Assembly: GCF_030408035.1 (NCBI RefSeq)
Contig: NZ_JASDCF010000026.1
Coordinates: 1-43,006, forward strand
DNA length: 43,006 bases
DNA from: Psychrobacter sp. APC 3426
Lineage (GTDB): Bacteria > Pseudomonadota > Gammaproteobacteria > Pseudomonadales > Moraxellaceae
Direction of reading: 5' to 3'
The notes under the pieces are model-generated. The model did not search any database. It was given only the letters and a program-made list of their open reading frames with translations, and had not been told where the DNA came from. The first letter of the stretch is position 1. Every line of letters begins with the position of its first letter. Of this stretch, positions 8,510-16,620 are shown piece by piece. The translations under genes were made by a program, and so were the position numbers.

Positions 8510-9262
8510 ATGGCCGCTACCTTTAGCTTAATCGGTACTATCGAACCTTTTTTGCATTGCAACCTAAAAAAAGGCGATTCAATCTATTGTGAAGCCAATG
8601 CAATGGTGATGATGGAATCCAACCTTGAGCTGAAAGGTAAGCTACAAGGTGGTCTCATGCAGTCACTGATGCGCCGCTTTGCCAATGATGAATCATTATT
8701 TCAACAGCAAATTGAAGCGACAGGTGGTGAAGGCGATTGCCTACTAGCACCAACACTAGATGGCGATATGCAAATCATCGACTGTGGCGCTCAGCAGTAC
8801 ACCTTGAGCGATGGGGCTTTTGTCGCCGCGCAAACTGGGGTTGATATTAGAGCCAACATTCAGCGTAACCTTGGCGGTGCGGTGTTTGGTGATACTGGTG
8901 GCTTTATGGTCATGCAAACCCAAGGTCAAGGACAAGTCGTGGTATCGGGTTTTGGCTCATTGTTTGAGATTGAGGTGACACCAGACAAAGACGTCATCAT
9001 CGATAATGGTCATGTGGTCTGTTGGGATTCAAACCTTGATTATAAACTGTCGGTCTCGACCAGCAAAAAAAAAGGTATCATGAGTAATATTATTAACTCG
9101 GTCACTAGCGGCGAAGGGATGGTTTTAAACTTCTCTGGAACGGGCAAGGTCATCATCTGCTCACGTAATCGTGATAGCTATCAAGGTTGGCTACAAAGCA
9201 TACTAGGTAGCAGCTCAGGTGGTCGCGGCGGCGGCGGTGGATTTTTAGATAATATTTTATAG
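8510..9262 (+). CDS. AIM24 / TIGR00266-family protein
   Basis: This 250-residue protein belongs to the AIM24 (TIGR00266) family of beta-rich proteins, whose bacterial members are commonly encoded beside terD genes. The biochemical role is unknown. Visible features are the N-terminal FSLIGTIEPFLHCNLKKGDS, repeated beta-strand segments, and a C-terminal tail of glycines (GGRGGGGG) ending FLDNIL. The glycine linker plus short hydrophobic end looks like a flexible docking or membrane-touching tail and resembles insertions in TerD copy 3 and TerA (see findings). ATG 8510 is chosen over the TTG three codons upstream because TAAGGA is better placed. The gap to terD copy 3 is 76 bases, so co-transcription is likely. 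Confidence 0.88.
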   Translation: MAATFSLIGTIEPFLHCNLKKGDSIYCEANAMVMMESNLELKGKLQGGLMQSLMRRFANDESLFQQQIEATGGEGDCLLAPTLDGDMQIIDCGAQQYTLSDGAFVAAQTGVDIRANIQRNLGGAVFGDTGGFMVMQTQGQGQVVVSGFGSLFEIEVTPDKDVIIDNGHVVCWDSNLDYKLSVSTSKKKGIMSNIINSVTSGEGMVLNFSGTGKVIICSRNRDSYQGWLQSILGSSSGGRGGGGGFLDNIL

Positions 9263-9338
9263 CGCCTTACACAATTTATTAAACTATTTAGAACTATTTT
9301 TAAACGCTTTTACTCACAATTATTATAAGGATAATGAC

Positions 9339-9947
9339 ATGGCAGTTAGTCTACAAAAAGGGCAAAAAATCTCTCTCAGCAAAGAAGCTGGTGGCGAGCT
9401 TACCCAAGTAAAATTGGGCTTAGGTTGGGATGTCGCTCAAGGCCCACAAGCCAAAAAAGGCGGGTTTTTAGGAAAATTGTTCGGCGGTGGTGCTGGCGGT
9501 GACTCAATCGATTTGGACGCCTCTTGCATCATGTTTGACAGTAATAAACAGGCGGTCGATGCTATTTGGTTCAGCCAATTAAAATCAAAAGATGGCAGTA
9601 TCGTGCATACAGGCGATAACCGCACTGGTGATGGCGACGGTGATGATGAAGTTATCAACGTTGATTTATCAAGAGTACCAGCAAACGTGGTATCACTAGT
9701 ATTTACGGTCAATAGTTTCACTGGCCAAACATTTGAAACCGTTGACAACGCTTTTTGCCGTATCGTCAATGCAAATAACAATACTGAAGTGGCGCGCTAT
9801 AACTTATCATCACAAGGTACTCATACAGCCATGATTATGGCAAAAGTGTATCGTCATAATAATGAGTGGAAAATGCATGCGATTGGCGAAACCGCTTCTG
9901 GTCGCACCTTCCATGACTTGATGCCGGCTATCACACCGCATGCGTAA
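9339..9947 (+). CDS. TerD-family protein with Gly-rich insertion (copy 3)
   Basis: This 202-residue TerD-family protein starts MAVSLQKGQKISLSKEAGG. It differs from copies 1 and 2 by an insertion at about residues 35-55, which carries KKGGFLGKLFGGGAGG just before the IDLDAS Ca-site segment. The second site is complete: GDNRTGDGDGDDE. Some TerD/TerZ-type proteins carry a comparable insert, so TerZ-like is an alternative label. The C-terminus departs from the GQG-F-GGL ending of the other two copies (GETASGRTFHDLMP). AAGGATAATGAC precedes the ATG. It ends at a strong terminator shared with the convergent terA gene. Confidence 0.92.
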   Translation: MAVSLQKGQKISLSKEAGGELTQVKLGLGWDVAQGPQAKKGGFLGKLFGGGAGGDSIDLDASCIMFDSNKQAVDAIWFSQLKSKDGSIVHTGDNRTGDGDGDDEVINVDLSRVPANVVSLVFTVNSFTGQTFETVDNAFCRIVNANNNTEVARYNLSSQGTHTAMIMAKVYRHNNEWKMHAIGETASGRTFHDLMPAITPHA

Positions 9948-9991
9948 ATAGTTTAAACCGTCTTAATCAAGACAGTTATTACTTAATAAGC

Positions 9992-10032
9992 AATCAGCCC
10001 GTCTATTTATGATAGACGGGCTGATTTTTTTG
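9992..10032. terminator. Bidirectional terminator between terD copy 3 and terA
   Basis: A perfect 15-bp stem, AATCAGCCCGTCTAT (9992-10006) with ATAGACGGGCTGATT (10012-10026), has a 5-base loop. T-tract follows on the plus side; on the minus side the tract is shorter. Confidence 0.9.
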
Positions 10033-10076
10033 CCATAAGTTATATTAAGTGTCATTAAGGGAAATTGTGTTAAATA

Positions 10077-11318
10077 CTATTTACGCCCACGCTTCCAGCT
10101 AAACCCCCAGTTAAAGGCTTTATCCATTTCTTGATGACCTTTAAAGTATTGGTTGATACGCTCGACGTTGATACTGCCTTGCTGATTGACCAAACGTGCA
10201 ATCGCACACATAGGTAAGTTACCCGTCCCTTCCGTCAAGCGTGTCTCAATCGGTGGCTGCTCTGGCACATGAATGGTCACTACCCCATCCGTCTGCGCCC
10301 AGTTCGGTGCACCCTCATAGATGAATGCGAAGATAAATACTTCCTCAATCTGTGACCACTGCTGACCATTGATATCAAGCCACTCACCGCCGCTGACTTG
10401 TCCGGTTCTATCGTCAGCACGTAACAACACATAAGGTGCTGATTGCAGATTGCCAAAGCGATTGCCTAATGCTTGAATGAGTGTTTTTTCGCCATTTTTT
10501 AGATGAATCATTGCGCCAACATCCAAGTCGATGCCACCCGCTTTATGCTGCTTAAACAGATCGCCCAATATGCCTTTTTTAGGGGCTTGTTGGTCGTTAT
10601 TTGGACGTTGATTCCAGTTGAGATTGACAGCAATTTTGCCGAAGTCATCCCGTTTTTTGAGGTTGATACTGGATTGGTTTTTGGTTAAGGTAATTTTACT
10701 TAAGTTAATTGAAGGATTGGTAGCGCCTGTAGGAATAGGTGGTGGCGTGCTTGCTTGAGCATTATTACCGGCTTTTTGCGTGTTGATTGGTTGAGCTTGA
10801 GCTGGCGCTTCATCGGCAATCTCAACACCGAAATGCTCAGACAAAGGCTTTAACCCGCCGTTAAATCCCTGTGCAATAAAGCGGAACTTCCAGCTGCCCT
10901 GCCGGCGATAGCATTCAGCTAAAATAATGGCCTTTTCCTCACGTCCGGCAGCACTTAACCGACACGTTAATAGTACTTGGTTGCCCTGTAGTACTTGAAT
11001 ATCCACATCACCAATTTGAGCCAGAGTCTGTCCACTAGAAAAAGCCAAGGCAATCTTATCAATGCTTGTAGGCTGAGCGGGTAAATTGATATCAAAAAAC
11101 CCATCACTATCATGACCACGGAAGCTGACATTGCCATCATCACTACGTGTCTGCCCATAAAATATCATGTCACCATCCCCGCGAACCTTACCATCAGTCG
11201 TCAAGCGATAAGCAGCACAATCAATTGGATTTTGGCTTAGAATACGGAGGCTGATATTATCTGTTGGTAGGGGCGCATTGGCACCTGCCACCAATTGTTG
11301 AGGCTGATTTTGGCTCAT
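10077..11318 (-). CDS. terA: TerA-family tellurium resistance protein
   Basis: TerA proteins combine a TerD-like domain with a second, related C-terminal domain. The 413-residue protein has an N-terminal TerD-like domain (about 15-165, with QGFNGGLKPLSEHFGV). In this domain the acidic Ca loop is degraded: the place of [13 protein letters not shown] reads roughly SFRGHDSDGFFD. A Pro/Ala/Gln-rich linker follows (about 170-205), then the TerA C-terminal domain (about 210-413). That domain shows NLNWNQR, an insertion KKGILGDLFKQHKAGG before IDLDVG, FIYEGAPNWAQTDGVV, and a basic end WKRGRK. It is transcribed toward terD copy 3 and away from the ATP-grasp gene. AAGGA lies 6 bases before the ATG. 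Confidence 0.93.
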   Translation of the reverse strand: MSQNQPQQLVAGANAPLPTDNISLRILSQNPIDCAAYRLTTDGKVRGDGDMIFYGQTRSDDGNVSFRGHDSDGFFDINLPAQPTSIDKIALAFSSGQTLAQIGDVDIQVLQGNQVLLTCRLSAAGREEKAIILAECYRRQGSWKFRFIAQGFNGGLKPLSEHFGVEIADEAPAQAQPINTQKAGNNAQASTPPPIPTGATNPSINLSKITLTKNQSSINLKKRDDFGKIAVNLNWNQRPNNDQQAPKKGILGDLFKQHKAGGIDLDVGAMIHLKNGEKTLIQALGNRFGNLQSAPYVLLRADDRTGQVSGGEWLDINGQQWSQIEEVFIFAFIYEGAPNWAQTDGVVTIHVPEQPPIETRLTEGTGNLPMCAIARLVNQQGSINVERINQYFKGHQEMDKAFNWGFSWKRGRK

Positions 11319-11550
11319 AACTTGTCCTTATAATTATTGATAATGCTTATTGATTTATAACTTGATTTGTCGTTTTAAACACTGCCATATAGTAGCATGG
11401 ATGTCACCATACTTTTAATAAGCTAGCCTTTGCAAACCGTTAAAATCCTATGGCACATCCTTGAGGTTATTTTATCAGTAGCATTTATAACGGGTGGCAG
11501 TTGTATATAATGAACCATGTTATAGACAATAGTGATTTGATAACCACACT

Positions 11551-11580
11551 TTGTCTAACCACCTAAAAACCCATTATAAT
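11551..11580 (+). promoter_or_regulatory. Promoter of ATP-grasp gene (near-leaderless)
   Basis: TTGTCT (11551-11556), 18-base spacer, TATAAT (11575-11580). A start about 7 bases downstream of the -10 would leave only a few bases before the ATG at 11593. Confidence 0.55.
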
Positions 11581-11592
11581 GCTGAGAGATTT

Positions 11593-12738
11593 ATGGATAA
11601 CCCTGCTAACGATACTCATCACTCAACACCTATAGCTGCTTGGTTGGCTGAAGGTCAATCCAGCCAGCGTGATATGTTAGCCAGCCTGCAAGCATTAAAA
11701 TTACAAGGTAATACACCATTTAACATCATCGCCTCACATCGCCATGACAGACCTGAGATTTTTGAGTTTGCTGATGTGGTTTATCGAGAGCCACTTGACA
11801 CTACTGTAGACACTGATATAGACATTACTGCGGATATCGATGAGCAAATTGCTACTGATTCTGTATCACGTTGGCAGTTTGTACTTGAAGAAGCCCAGCG
11901 TCAGAATGTAAAGGTATTACTGACTGGTCGTAATGGTATTGACTACGAGGCGCAGCGTGAAGCTTTTGAGAGTGCTGGCATTCGCCTTTTGACTGGTGCA
12001 ACCAGCATAGCCGCTTTAGAGTCTATCGATGATAAATTTGCTTTTATGCAACAATGCTATGCTCATAATATTCCGGTGGCAGATGCTTGGCGTTTTGATA
12101 ATATTGCTGAGCTTAAGGCGTTGTTGGCTACATACGGCCATCAGCCGTTATGTGTCAAACCAGTCACTGGTATATTTGCGCAAGGGTTTTGGCGCTTAGA
12201 TTCAGGTAAGGCAAAAGACGAGAATTACGATAGCTTTGAGCATTTATACTTTACCGAAGAGAAAAAAATCAATACTGAGCAGTTTTTACATGCGTACACC
12301 AAAAGCCAAATGATACACGAGCGCCCTATTCCTATGCTGCTGATGCCTTACTTGTCAGGACGAGAGTACTCTATCGATGTGGTGTGCGAATATGGTGAGG
12401 TATTGGCGGCTGTCACCCGTCACAAAACAGGGAAAATTCAGCATGTTGGCTACGAGCAGTCCGTCATGGGTGTGGTCATTCCTTTGATTAAAGCGTTTGG
12501 CTGTGACGGTATCGTCAGTGTACAAACCAAGGAAGATGATGAGGGTCAACACCGTGTTCTTGAAATTAATAGTCGCCCTTCAGGTGGTATTGGTTATACC
12601 GCTCATAGCGGTGTCGACTTGACTCAAGTTGGCTTCGGCTATTGGTTAGGTTTAACGGATAAACCCAAACTGGCTGATATCGCTCAGCAGGTTACGCCTT
12701 GCCAAGTGCGCTCCATTATGATGAGTGTAAAGATTTAA
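11593..12738 (+). CDS. ATP-grasp ligase of the Ter-associated biosynthetic module
   Basis: ATP-grasp enzymes join a carboxylate to an amine or thiol through an acyl-phosphate. This one belongs to the set repeatedly found with ter genes, and its substrates are unknown. The 381 residues show an N-terminal Rossmann-like domain (TGRNGIDYEAQREAFES, about 115-130), DDKFAFM (about 155), the nucleotide-binding segment PLCVKPVTGIFAQGF (about 193), and the metal/ATP motif EINSRPSGGIGYTAHSG (about 332-348). The frame continues up to a TTG at 11551, but that region holds the promoter-like sequence, so I take ATG 11593. It diverges from terA. The partner enzymes lie 2.6 kb downstream, past V4R and MHYT genes on the other strand. 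Confidence 0.87.
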   Translation: MDNPANDTHHSTPIAAWLAEGQSSQRDMLASLQALKLQGNTPFNIIASHRHDRPEIFEFADVVYREPLDTTVDTDIDITADIDEQIATDSVSRWQFVLEEAQRQNVKVLLTGRNGIDYEAQREAFESAGIRLLTGATSIAALESIDDKFAFMQQCYAHNIPVADAWRFDNIAELKALLATYGHQPLCVKPVTGIFAQGFWRLDSGKAKDENYDSFEHLYFTEEKKINTEQFLHAYTKSQMIHERPIPMLLMPYLSGREYSIDVVCEYGEVLAAVTRHKTGKIQHVGYEQSVMGVVIPLIKAFGCDGIVSVQTKEDDEGQHRVLEINSRPSGGIGYTAHSGVDLTQVGFGYWLGLTDKPKLADIAQQVTPCQVRSIMMSVKI

Positions 12739-12785
12739 GAGGCTGAGCGGGGCAACACACTGATAATTGAGCTGTTCATAACATA

Positions 12786-12923
12786 TATAGTCAAAATACC
12801 CTAAAAACGCTACGGTATTGCTGATATAAATTTTTTGTAGCCTCTGTCTGCGCAGGCACAGCAAGCAAGAAAAATTGATATCAGCAGCGCGTGATGTATC
12901 GATATTACTTTTCACTGACTATA
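12786..12923. repeat. MITE-like element, copy A (138 bp)
   Basis: The ends are inverted repeats TATAGTCA (12786-12793) and TGACTATA (12916-12923). A central hairpin has arms GCTGATATAAATTTTT (12820-12835) and AAAAATTGATATCAGC (12870-12885), with one mismatch. It has the same length as copy B at 31463-31600 and differs at about 8 positions, and shares its core with copy C at 35271. No coding capacity. It lies downstream of the ATP-grasp gene. Confidence 0.88.
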
Positions 12924-12941
12924 CTTTAAAAAATGACACAA

Positions 12942-12978
12942 AAAAAAGGTTTTTAGAATATATCTAAAAACCTTTTTT
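12942..12978. terminator. Bidirectional terminator between ATP-grasp and MHYT genes
   Basis: A perfect 16-bp stem, AAAAAAGGTTTTTAGA (12942-12957) with TCTAAAAACCTTTTTT (12963-12978), has a 5-base loop. It has A- and T-tracts on both sides and suits the convergent genes on either side. Confidence 0.88.
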
Positions 12979-13032
12979 ATTAGCTACTTAGTCGCCAATC
13001 ATTTTGGCTTATTACTCGCCAAATACTTGGGA

Positions 13033-13773
13033 TTATTCGCCGAATACTAATGTTGCTTTTTGAGGTGCATTCTTAGAAGCAATCACCCATAGTAAGCTTA
13101 ATACAACTGCTGAGCCGATAAAGATGAAAATCGATGACATGAATGCGCCTGAATGCGAGTATTCCATCGCCATCATCTCACCTGTATGATGCATCTCCAT
13201 CGCTGCCATACCAGTGTAATGCATACCACAAACCGCAATACCCATGATAAACGCACTGCCGAAACGTTGTAGATTGCCACGTAAGTTAAACGCCAACCAT
13301 AGTGCTGCGATTGAGGCGGCAATAGCAATTACAATCGATGCAATCAGCAGAGTCGTATTGTAAGACATCGTTCCTTCCATCTGCATTGAGGCCATACCAG
13401 TATAATGCATGGCTGCAACACCAAGACCCGTCAAAACACCACCGCCAATCAATTTAGCGATGCTTGCTGGACCACGACCTACAATGACAACACCAACCGC
13501 AACAAACAAAATCGCCAATAACATCGATACAATCGTTAAACCTAAATCATAAGTCACAGGCATCTTCATATCGACTGCCATCATGCCGATATAATGCATT
13601 GACCAAATCGCACCACCAATCGCGATAGAAGATAAGGCAACCCAAAAATACAAGTCTGTACCTGGCTTGGCAGAGGGAACACGAATAGCAAGGTTTAAAC
13701 CAACATAAGAACCAAATACTGCGATGGCATAGGATACAAGCACCAAAAGCAGGTTATATTCAACTTCAATCAT
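13033..13773 (-). CDS. MHYT-domain integral membrane sensor protein
   Basis: The MHYT domain is a seven-helix membrane unit with repeated Met-His-Tyr-Thr motifs, proposed to bind copper and sense O2, CO or NO. The 246-residue protein is essentially that domain alone. It has seven hydrophobic segments and three motif copies: MHYIGMMAVDM (about 60), MHYTGMASMQM (about 122) and MHYTGMAAMEM (about 185). The extra Met/His residues after each motif would sit near the outer membrane face. No GGDEF, EAL or kinase output domain is attached, so it needs a partner or acts as a transporter-like sensor. AAGGGCG precedes the ATG. The V4R gene is 137 bases upstream on the same strand and may be co-transcribed. 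Confidence 0.92.
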   Translation of the reverse strand: MIEVEYNLLLVLVSYAIAVFGSYVGLNLAIRVPSAKPGTDLYFWVALSSIAIGGAIWSMHYIGMMAVDMKMPVTYDLGLTIVSMLLAILFVAVGVVIVGRGPASIAKLIGGGVLTGLGVAAMHYTGMASMQMEGTMSYNTTLLIASIVIAIAASIAALWLAFNLRGNLQRFGSAFIMGIAVCGMHYTGMAAMEMHHTGEMMAMEYSHSGAFMSSIFIFIGSAVVLSLLWVIASKNAPQKATLVFGE

Positions 13774-13910
13774 TTTTTCGCCCTTTAAATTTCATATAAA
13801 CTGAGCGTAGACAATAGTGGTTTGGATGAACCAAGATGCTCAACGCTCATTACTCTTTTCATAGGTATTAATTTACCTATGTAATCGTTAATGCTACGTA
13901 ATCGTTATGT

Positions 13911-14621
13911 TTACCAAATAGTAAATTCACAAATATTGGTGCTGCCAGCGCCGCATTTGGTTTCTTCCACTCGAACGCGTCCGACTATCGGATTGCTCGT
14001 CAAGAAACCTTCTATATAACCAACCACAAAGTTACAGCCTAAATGATGGCTGTGCGAGGTCTTACAAAACGGGCATTTAATCAAAGTGATTGAATGGTCA
14101 CTGGCCTTGACCTTAGTAAAAGCTTTTAACGCTGGCACCAGTTCACGGCTGATAGCAGCAGACATCTTTAACGGACTGCCAAGAGCATAGTCACGTTGGT
14201 AAATGCCGCCACCAACCTTACGACCCAACTCATGTAATGCACGGATACGCATCTCATCAGGTAAACCGTCCTCATACTGTCTGACAACATCGACGATGTC
14301 AGGATACTGAGCACCGATCGCAGCTAGAACACTTTTTTCATCTAGCGCTTTTTTGACCGGTGTAGAAGGTGAACTGACTGTTTCTTCATCAATTTCTAAC
14401 TTAAAGAGCGTACAGCCTTCAATCGAAGATAAGTCGTCGATTAAATCGGCTTGTGTCTTTGTCCCTTGAGTTTTGGCCACCACATGAATGATATTCCCGC
14501 CATTTTCTGACGGTTCTTGTTTTTGTGATATGAGTTGGTAGCCTGCCTTGATAAGCGGCGATATGACGTTAACCAAACGAATGCGTTCAGAAGACGTTTC
14601 TAATGCACAAGAGAATTTCAA
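13911..14621 (-). CDS. V4R-domain protein (4-vinyl reductase-like small-molecule binding)
   Basis: V4R domains bind small molecules, often hydrocarbons or tetrapyrroles, in sensors and in bacteriochlorophyll synthesis. The 236-residue protein has an ACT-like N-terminal region (about 1-80), a charged linker, and a V4R domain (about 130-236). The domain has five cysteines, C183-x2-C186, C196, C223 and C231, in the usual CPFC / C-GAGS-C pattern, which could hold a metal. The start is TTG at 14619-14621: AAGGAG lies 6 bases before it, an in-frame TGA stands directly upstream, and no nearby ATG keeps the N-terminal domain. It is transcribed ahead of the MHYT gene and lies between enzymes of the Ter biosynthetic module. 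The ligand is unknown. Confidence 0.8.
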   Translation of the reverse strand: MKFSCALETSSERIRLVNVISPLIKAGYQLISQKQEPSENGGNIIHVVAKTQGTKTQADLIDDLSSIEGCTLFKLEIDEETVSSPSTPVKKALDEKSVLAAIGAQYPDIVDVVRQYEDGLPDEMRIRALHELGRKVGGGIYQRDYALGSPLKMSAAISRELVPALKAFTKVKASDHSITLIKCPFCKTSHSHHLGCNFVVGYIEGFLTSNPIVGRVRVEETKCGAGSTNICEFTIW

Positions 14622-15013
14622 AGATCACTCCTTATTTGAGAATACAACCAAATTTTTAGCAACAAACCATTGAATAGGCTTAACAACCAATATGGATTAG
14701 TTTTTGGACCGTTAGTCCATCGACCTTTTTGATCGTAACCTAGTAATTTTTTGGTTACTATATATTAGTTACTTTATAGAAGGGATTTCGGGCGCATTAT
14801 CATCGAATAAACACACTCTAGCAAGACTAAACTCGACATTGCCCGATAGATGGTATGATTATCCGATGGGTGGCCACAAGCTGAAACAGAGAAGTATTTT
14901 TCTTTATGCAAAATAGACTGAATCGCTTTAATACCATGACCTATGTAAGGTTTTAAAGCTTAGGGGTTTTTTATGTGCTGAATTTATTTAGCAGGTTACA
15001 GCAGGATAATCAC
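14622..15013. other. Divergent intergenic region before the PRTase operon
   Basis: These 390 bases separate the V4R gene (minus) from the small ORFs and PRTase operon (plus). I see a small hairpin, TGGACCGTTAGTCCA (14705-14719), and CGGGC/GCCCG complements about 50 bases apart near 14789 and 14842. I recognise no known riboswitch. Confidence 0.35.
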
Positions 15014-15106
15014 ATGAAAGCATCTGTATCAAATACTCGATTAAAAATCGCTAGAATAGACAATGGTTGTTGTTCTGCAATAATAATAAAAATGCAGAGA
15101 TTTTAA
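15014..15106 (+). CDS. Possible 30-residue leader peptide
   Basis: ATG at 15014 follows AGGATAA with good spacing and encodes MKASVSNTRLKIARIDNGCC plus ten more residues, ending in TAA at 15104-15106. The stop shares its last A with the ATG of the next small ORF (TAATG), the classic arrangement for coupled translation. No family is recognised. It could be chance. Confidence 0.35.
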   Translation: MKASVSNTRLKIARIDNGCCSAIIIKMQRF

Positions 15107-15264
15107 TGAATGCAGTAATGGTGATAAATCTAGAGGGTCTGTTTTATTATTCAACAGACTCTAGCAATAATGCGGTAAAATCTCAGTTATTATCTGCTCT
15201 ACTCGCGAGTGCTGGCATCAGTTTGCATGATTTGTCTGACACATATGATATATCTCGCGCTTGA
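15106..15264 (+). CDS. Small ORF, 52 residues, unknown
   Basis: ATG 15106 overlaps the stop of the preceding 30-codon ORF, and AGAGA lies upstream. The product starts MNAVMVINLEGLFYY and continues SQLLSALLASAGISLHDLSD, which could be an amphipathic helix. It ends 50 bases before the phosphoribosyltransferase gene. I recognise no family. Position and overlap are the only support, so a non-coding leader transcript is an equal alternative. Confidence 0.35.
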   Translation: MNAVMVINLEGLFYYSTDSSNNAVKSQLLSALLASAGISLHDLSDTYDISRA

Positions 15265-15314
15265 ATAATGTGAAATCAAAAATACTATAAAATTAGAAAC
15301 GCCAAGGAATATGA

Positions 15315-16574
15315 ATGCCAAATCAGCAACACAGTACTACCATCACCCTACCTCGCGGTACGCTTGACCTAACCTATCAAACCAATAGCGCACTAGATAA
15401 CGATGCCACTTACCAATTAGAAGACTTGCTTGGATTTGCGCAACGCATTAACCCCAAACGTGCGTTTTTATTCGTCTCAAAGGTCTTAGGCCGTCATATC
15501 CCAGTTGCACCTAGTAACATGCGCAAGGCTTTTACTGACTTAGCAAATCTAGTACCTAGCGATTTACCCGAGCCGATTTTAGTCATTGGTATGGCAGAGA
15601 CTGCTGTTGGGTTATCCGCTGGTGTGCATCAAGCGCTACAAACGCGCTATCCCAATGCTTTATTATTAAACTCTACGCGTCATGCGCAACACAATGATGA
15701 TAATAGTGAAACGTTACTAACGACTTTTAGCGAAGACCACAGTCACGCCAGCCAACATTTAATCTATCAAAGTGCAGATAAAACTACGCAAAAGCAATTA
15801 CTTGCTAGCAAAACATTAATTATGGTGGATGACGAAGCCTCAACGGGCAATACTTGCGTCAATGTCGTGACAGCTTTGCGTGAAGCTGGTCTTCATCAAT
15901 TAGAGCAAGTACACCTAACCACTTTGGTTGATTGGTCATTAAATCAGAATCAGGATGCAGCCGATATGGAGGATACAATATCTACACGCCTACCTAATAT
16001 CGACTTTTATCGTCATCACCTATTATCTGGTGCATGGCAATGGACGGATGCGCCCAACCCTGAGCCGATTACTATGCCATCGGTTGATACGACTGAGGCT
16101 GGCAGTCAACCATTAGGCAATACTGGTAATTGGGGACGCTTCCCAACGCTAGATAGCACAGATGGATTTAATAATTATTTAGCAAAGTTTCAATCCGCAT
16201 TTACCCGTTTTAGTGGGCAAGCACCGTTTGATAAAGAACAACTGCCTGAGCGTATTTTAGTATTGGGTAGTAATGAGTTTGTATGGCTACCTTTCTTATT
16301 AGCAGAATGGCTTGAGACACAGACTCAAGACTCTAAACCAGTGGCTACGGTGAAGTTTAGCGCCTTGACACGCTCACCGATTGCCCTTGGTGGTGCGATT
16401 ACCACCATGCTAAGCTTTAGTGACAATTATGGTCTAGGTATGACCAATTTTGCTTATAACGTGGATCCTAGCGATTGGGATTTGATTGTGCTATGTGTAG
16501 AAACGGCTGCTGATAGCGTGGATGACATGTGGCAAGGGTTGGATAATGTGTTGGTGGTGAGTCCATCGATTTAA
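15315..16574 (+). CDS. Phosphoribosyltransferase with TRSP domain (Ter module)
   Basis: This is an OPRT-like phosphoribosyltransferase of the Ter-linked biosynthetic module, expected to join a base to PRPP (or the reverse). The 419 residues show the PRPP-binding loop LIMVDDEASTGNT (about 172-184) in the N-terminal half. In the C-terminal half is the TRSP domain that names the family, with SALTRSPIALGGA (about 352-364) and the ATP-grasp-like LGSNEFVWLPF (about 318). AAGGA lies 7 bases before ATG 15315. A nearer ATG at 15311 is in another frame. It opens a tight run: the HAD gene follows after 46 bases, StiP/PELOTA after 78, and the CitE-like gene after 74. Confidence 0.9.
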   Translation: MPNQQHSTTITLPRGTLDLTYQTNSALDNDATYQLEDLLGFAQRINPKRAFLFVSKVLGRHIPVAPSNMRKAFTDLANLVPSDLPEPILVIGMAETAVGLSAGVHQALQTRYPNALLLNSTRHAQHNDDNSETLLTTFSEDHSHASQHLIYQSADKTTQKQLLASKTLIMVDDEASTGNTCVNVVTALREAGLHQLEQVHLTTLVDWSLNQNQDAADMEDTISTRLPNIDFYRHHLLSGAWQWTDAPNPEPITMPSVDTTEAGSQPLGNTGNWGRFPTLDSTDGFNNYLAKFQSAFTRFSGQAPFDKEQLPERILVLGSNEFVWLPFLLAEWLETQTQDSKPVATVKFSALTRSPIALGGAITTMLSFSDNYGLGMTNFAYNVDPSDWDLIVLCVETAADSVDDMWQGLDNVLVVSPSI

Positions 16575-16620
16575 CTTAGCTACTATCTGATTTTCAAATC
16601 CATTATGTACGGACACTTTT

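Noticed and set aside
12652..12915. Minus-strand 87-residue frame
   Set aside because: It overlaps the ATP-grasp 3' end and most of MITE copy A, so the frame comes from repeat sequence.
14740..14930. A riboswitch or structured RNA upstream of the PRTase operon
   Set aside because: Only distant CGGGC/GCCCG complements were seen. They did not fit any class I know (c-di-GMP, Moco, FMN, TPP, preQ1 checked by eye).
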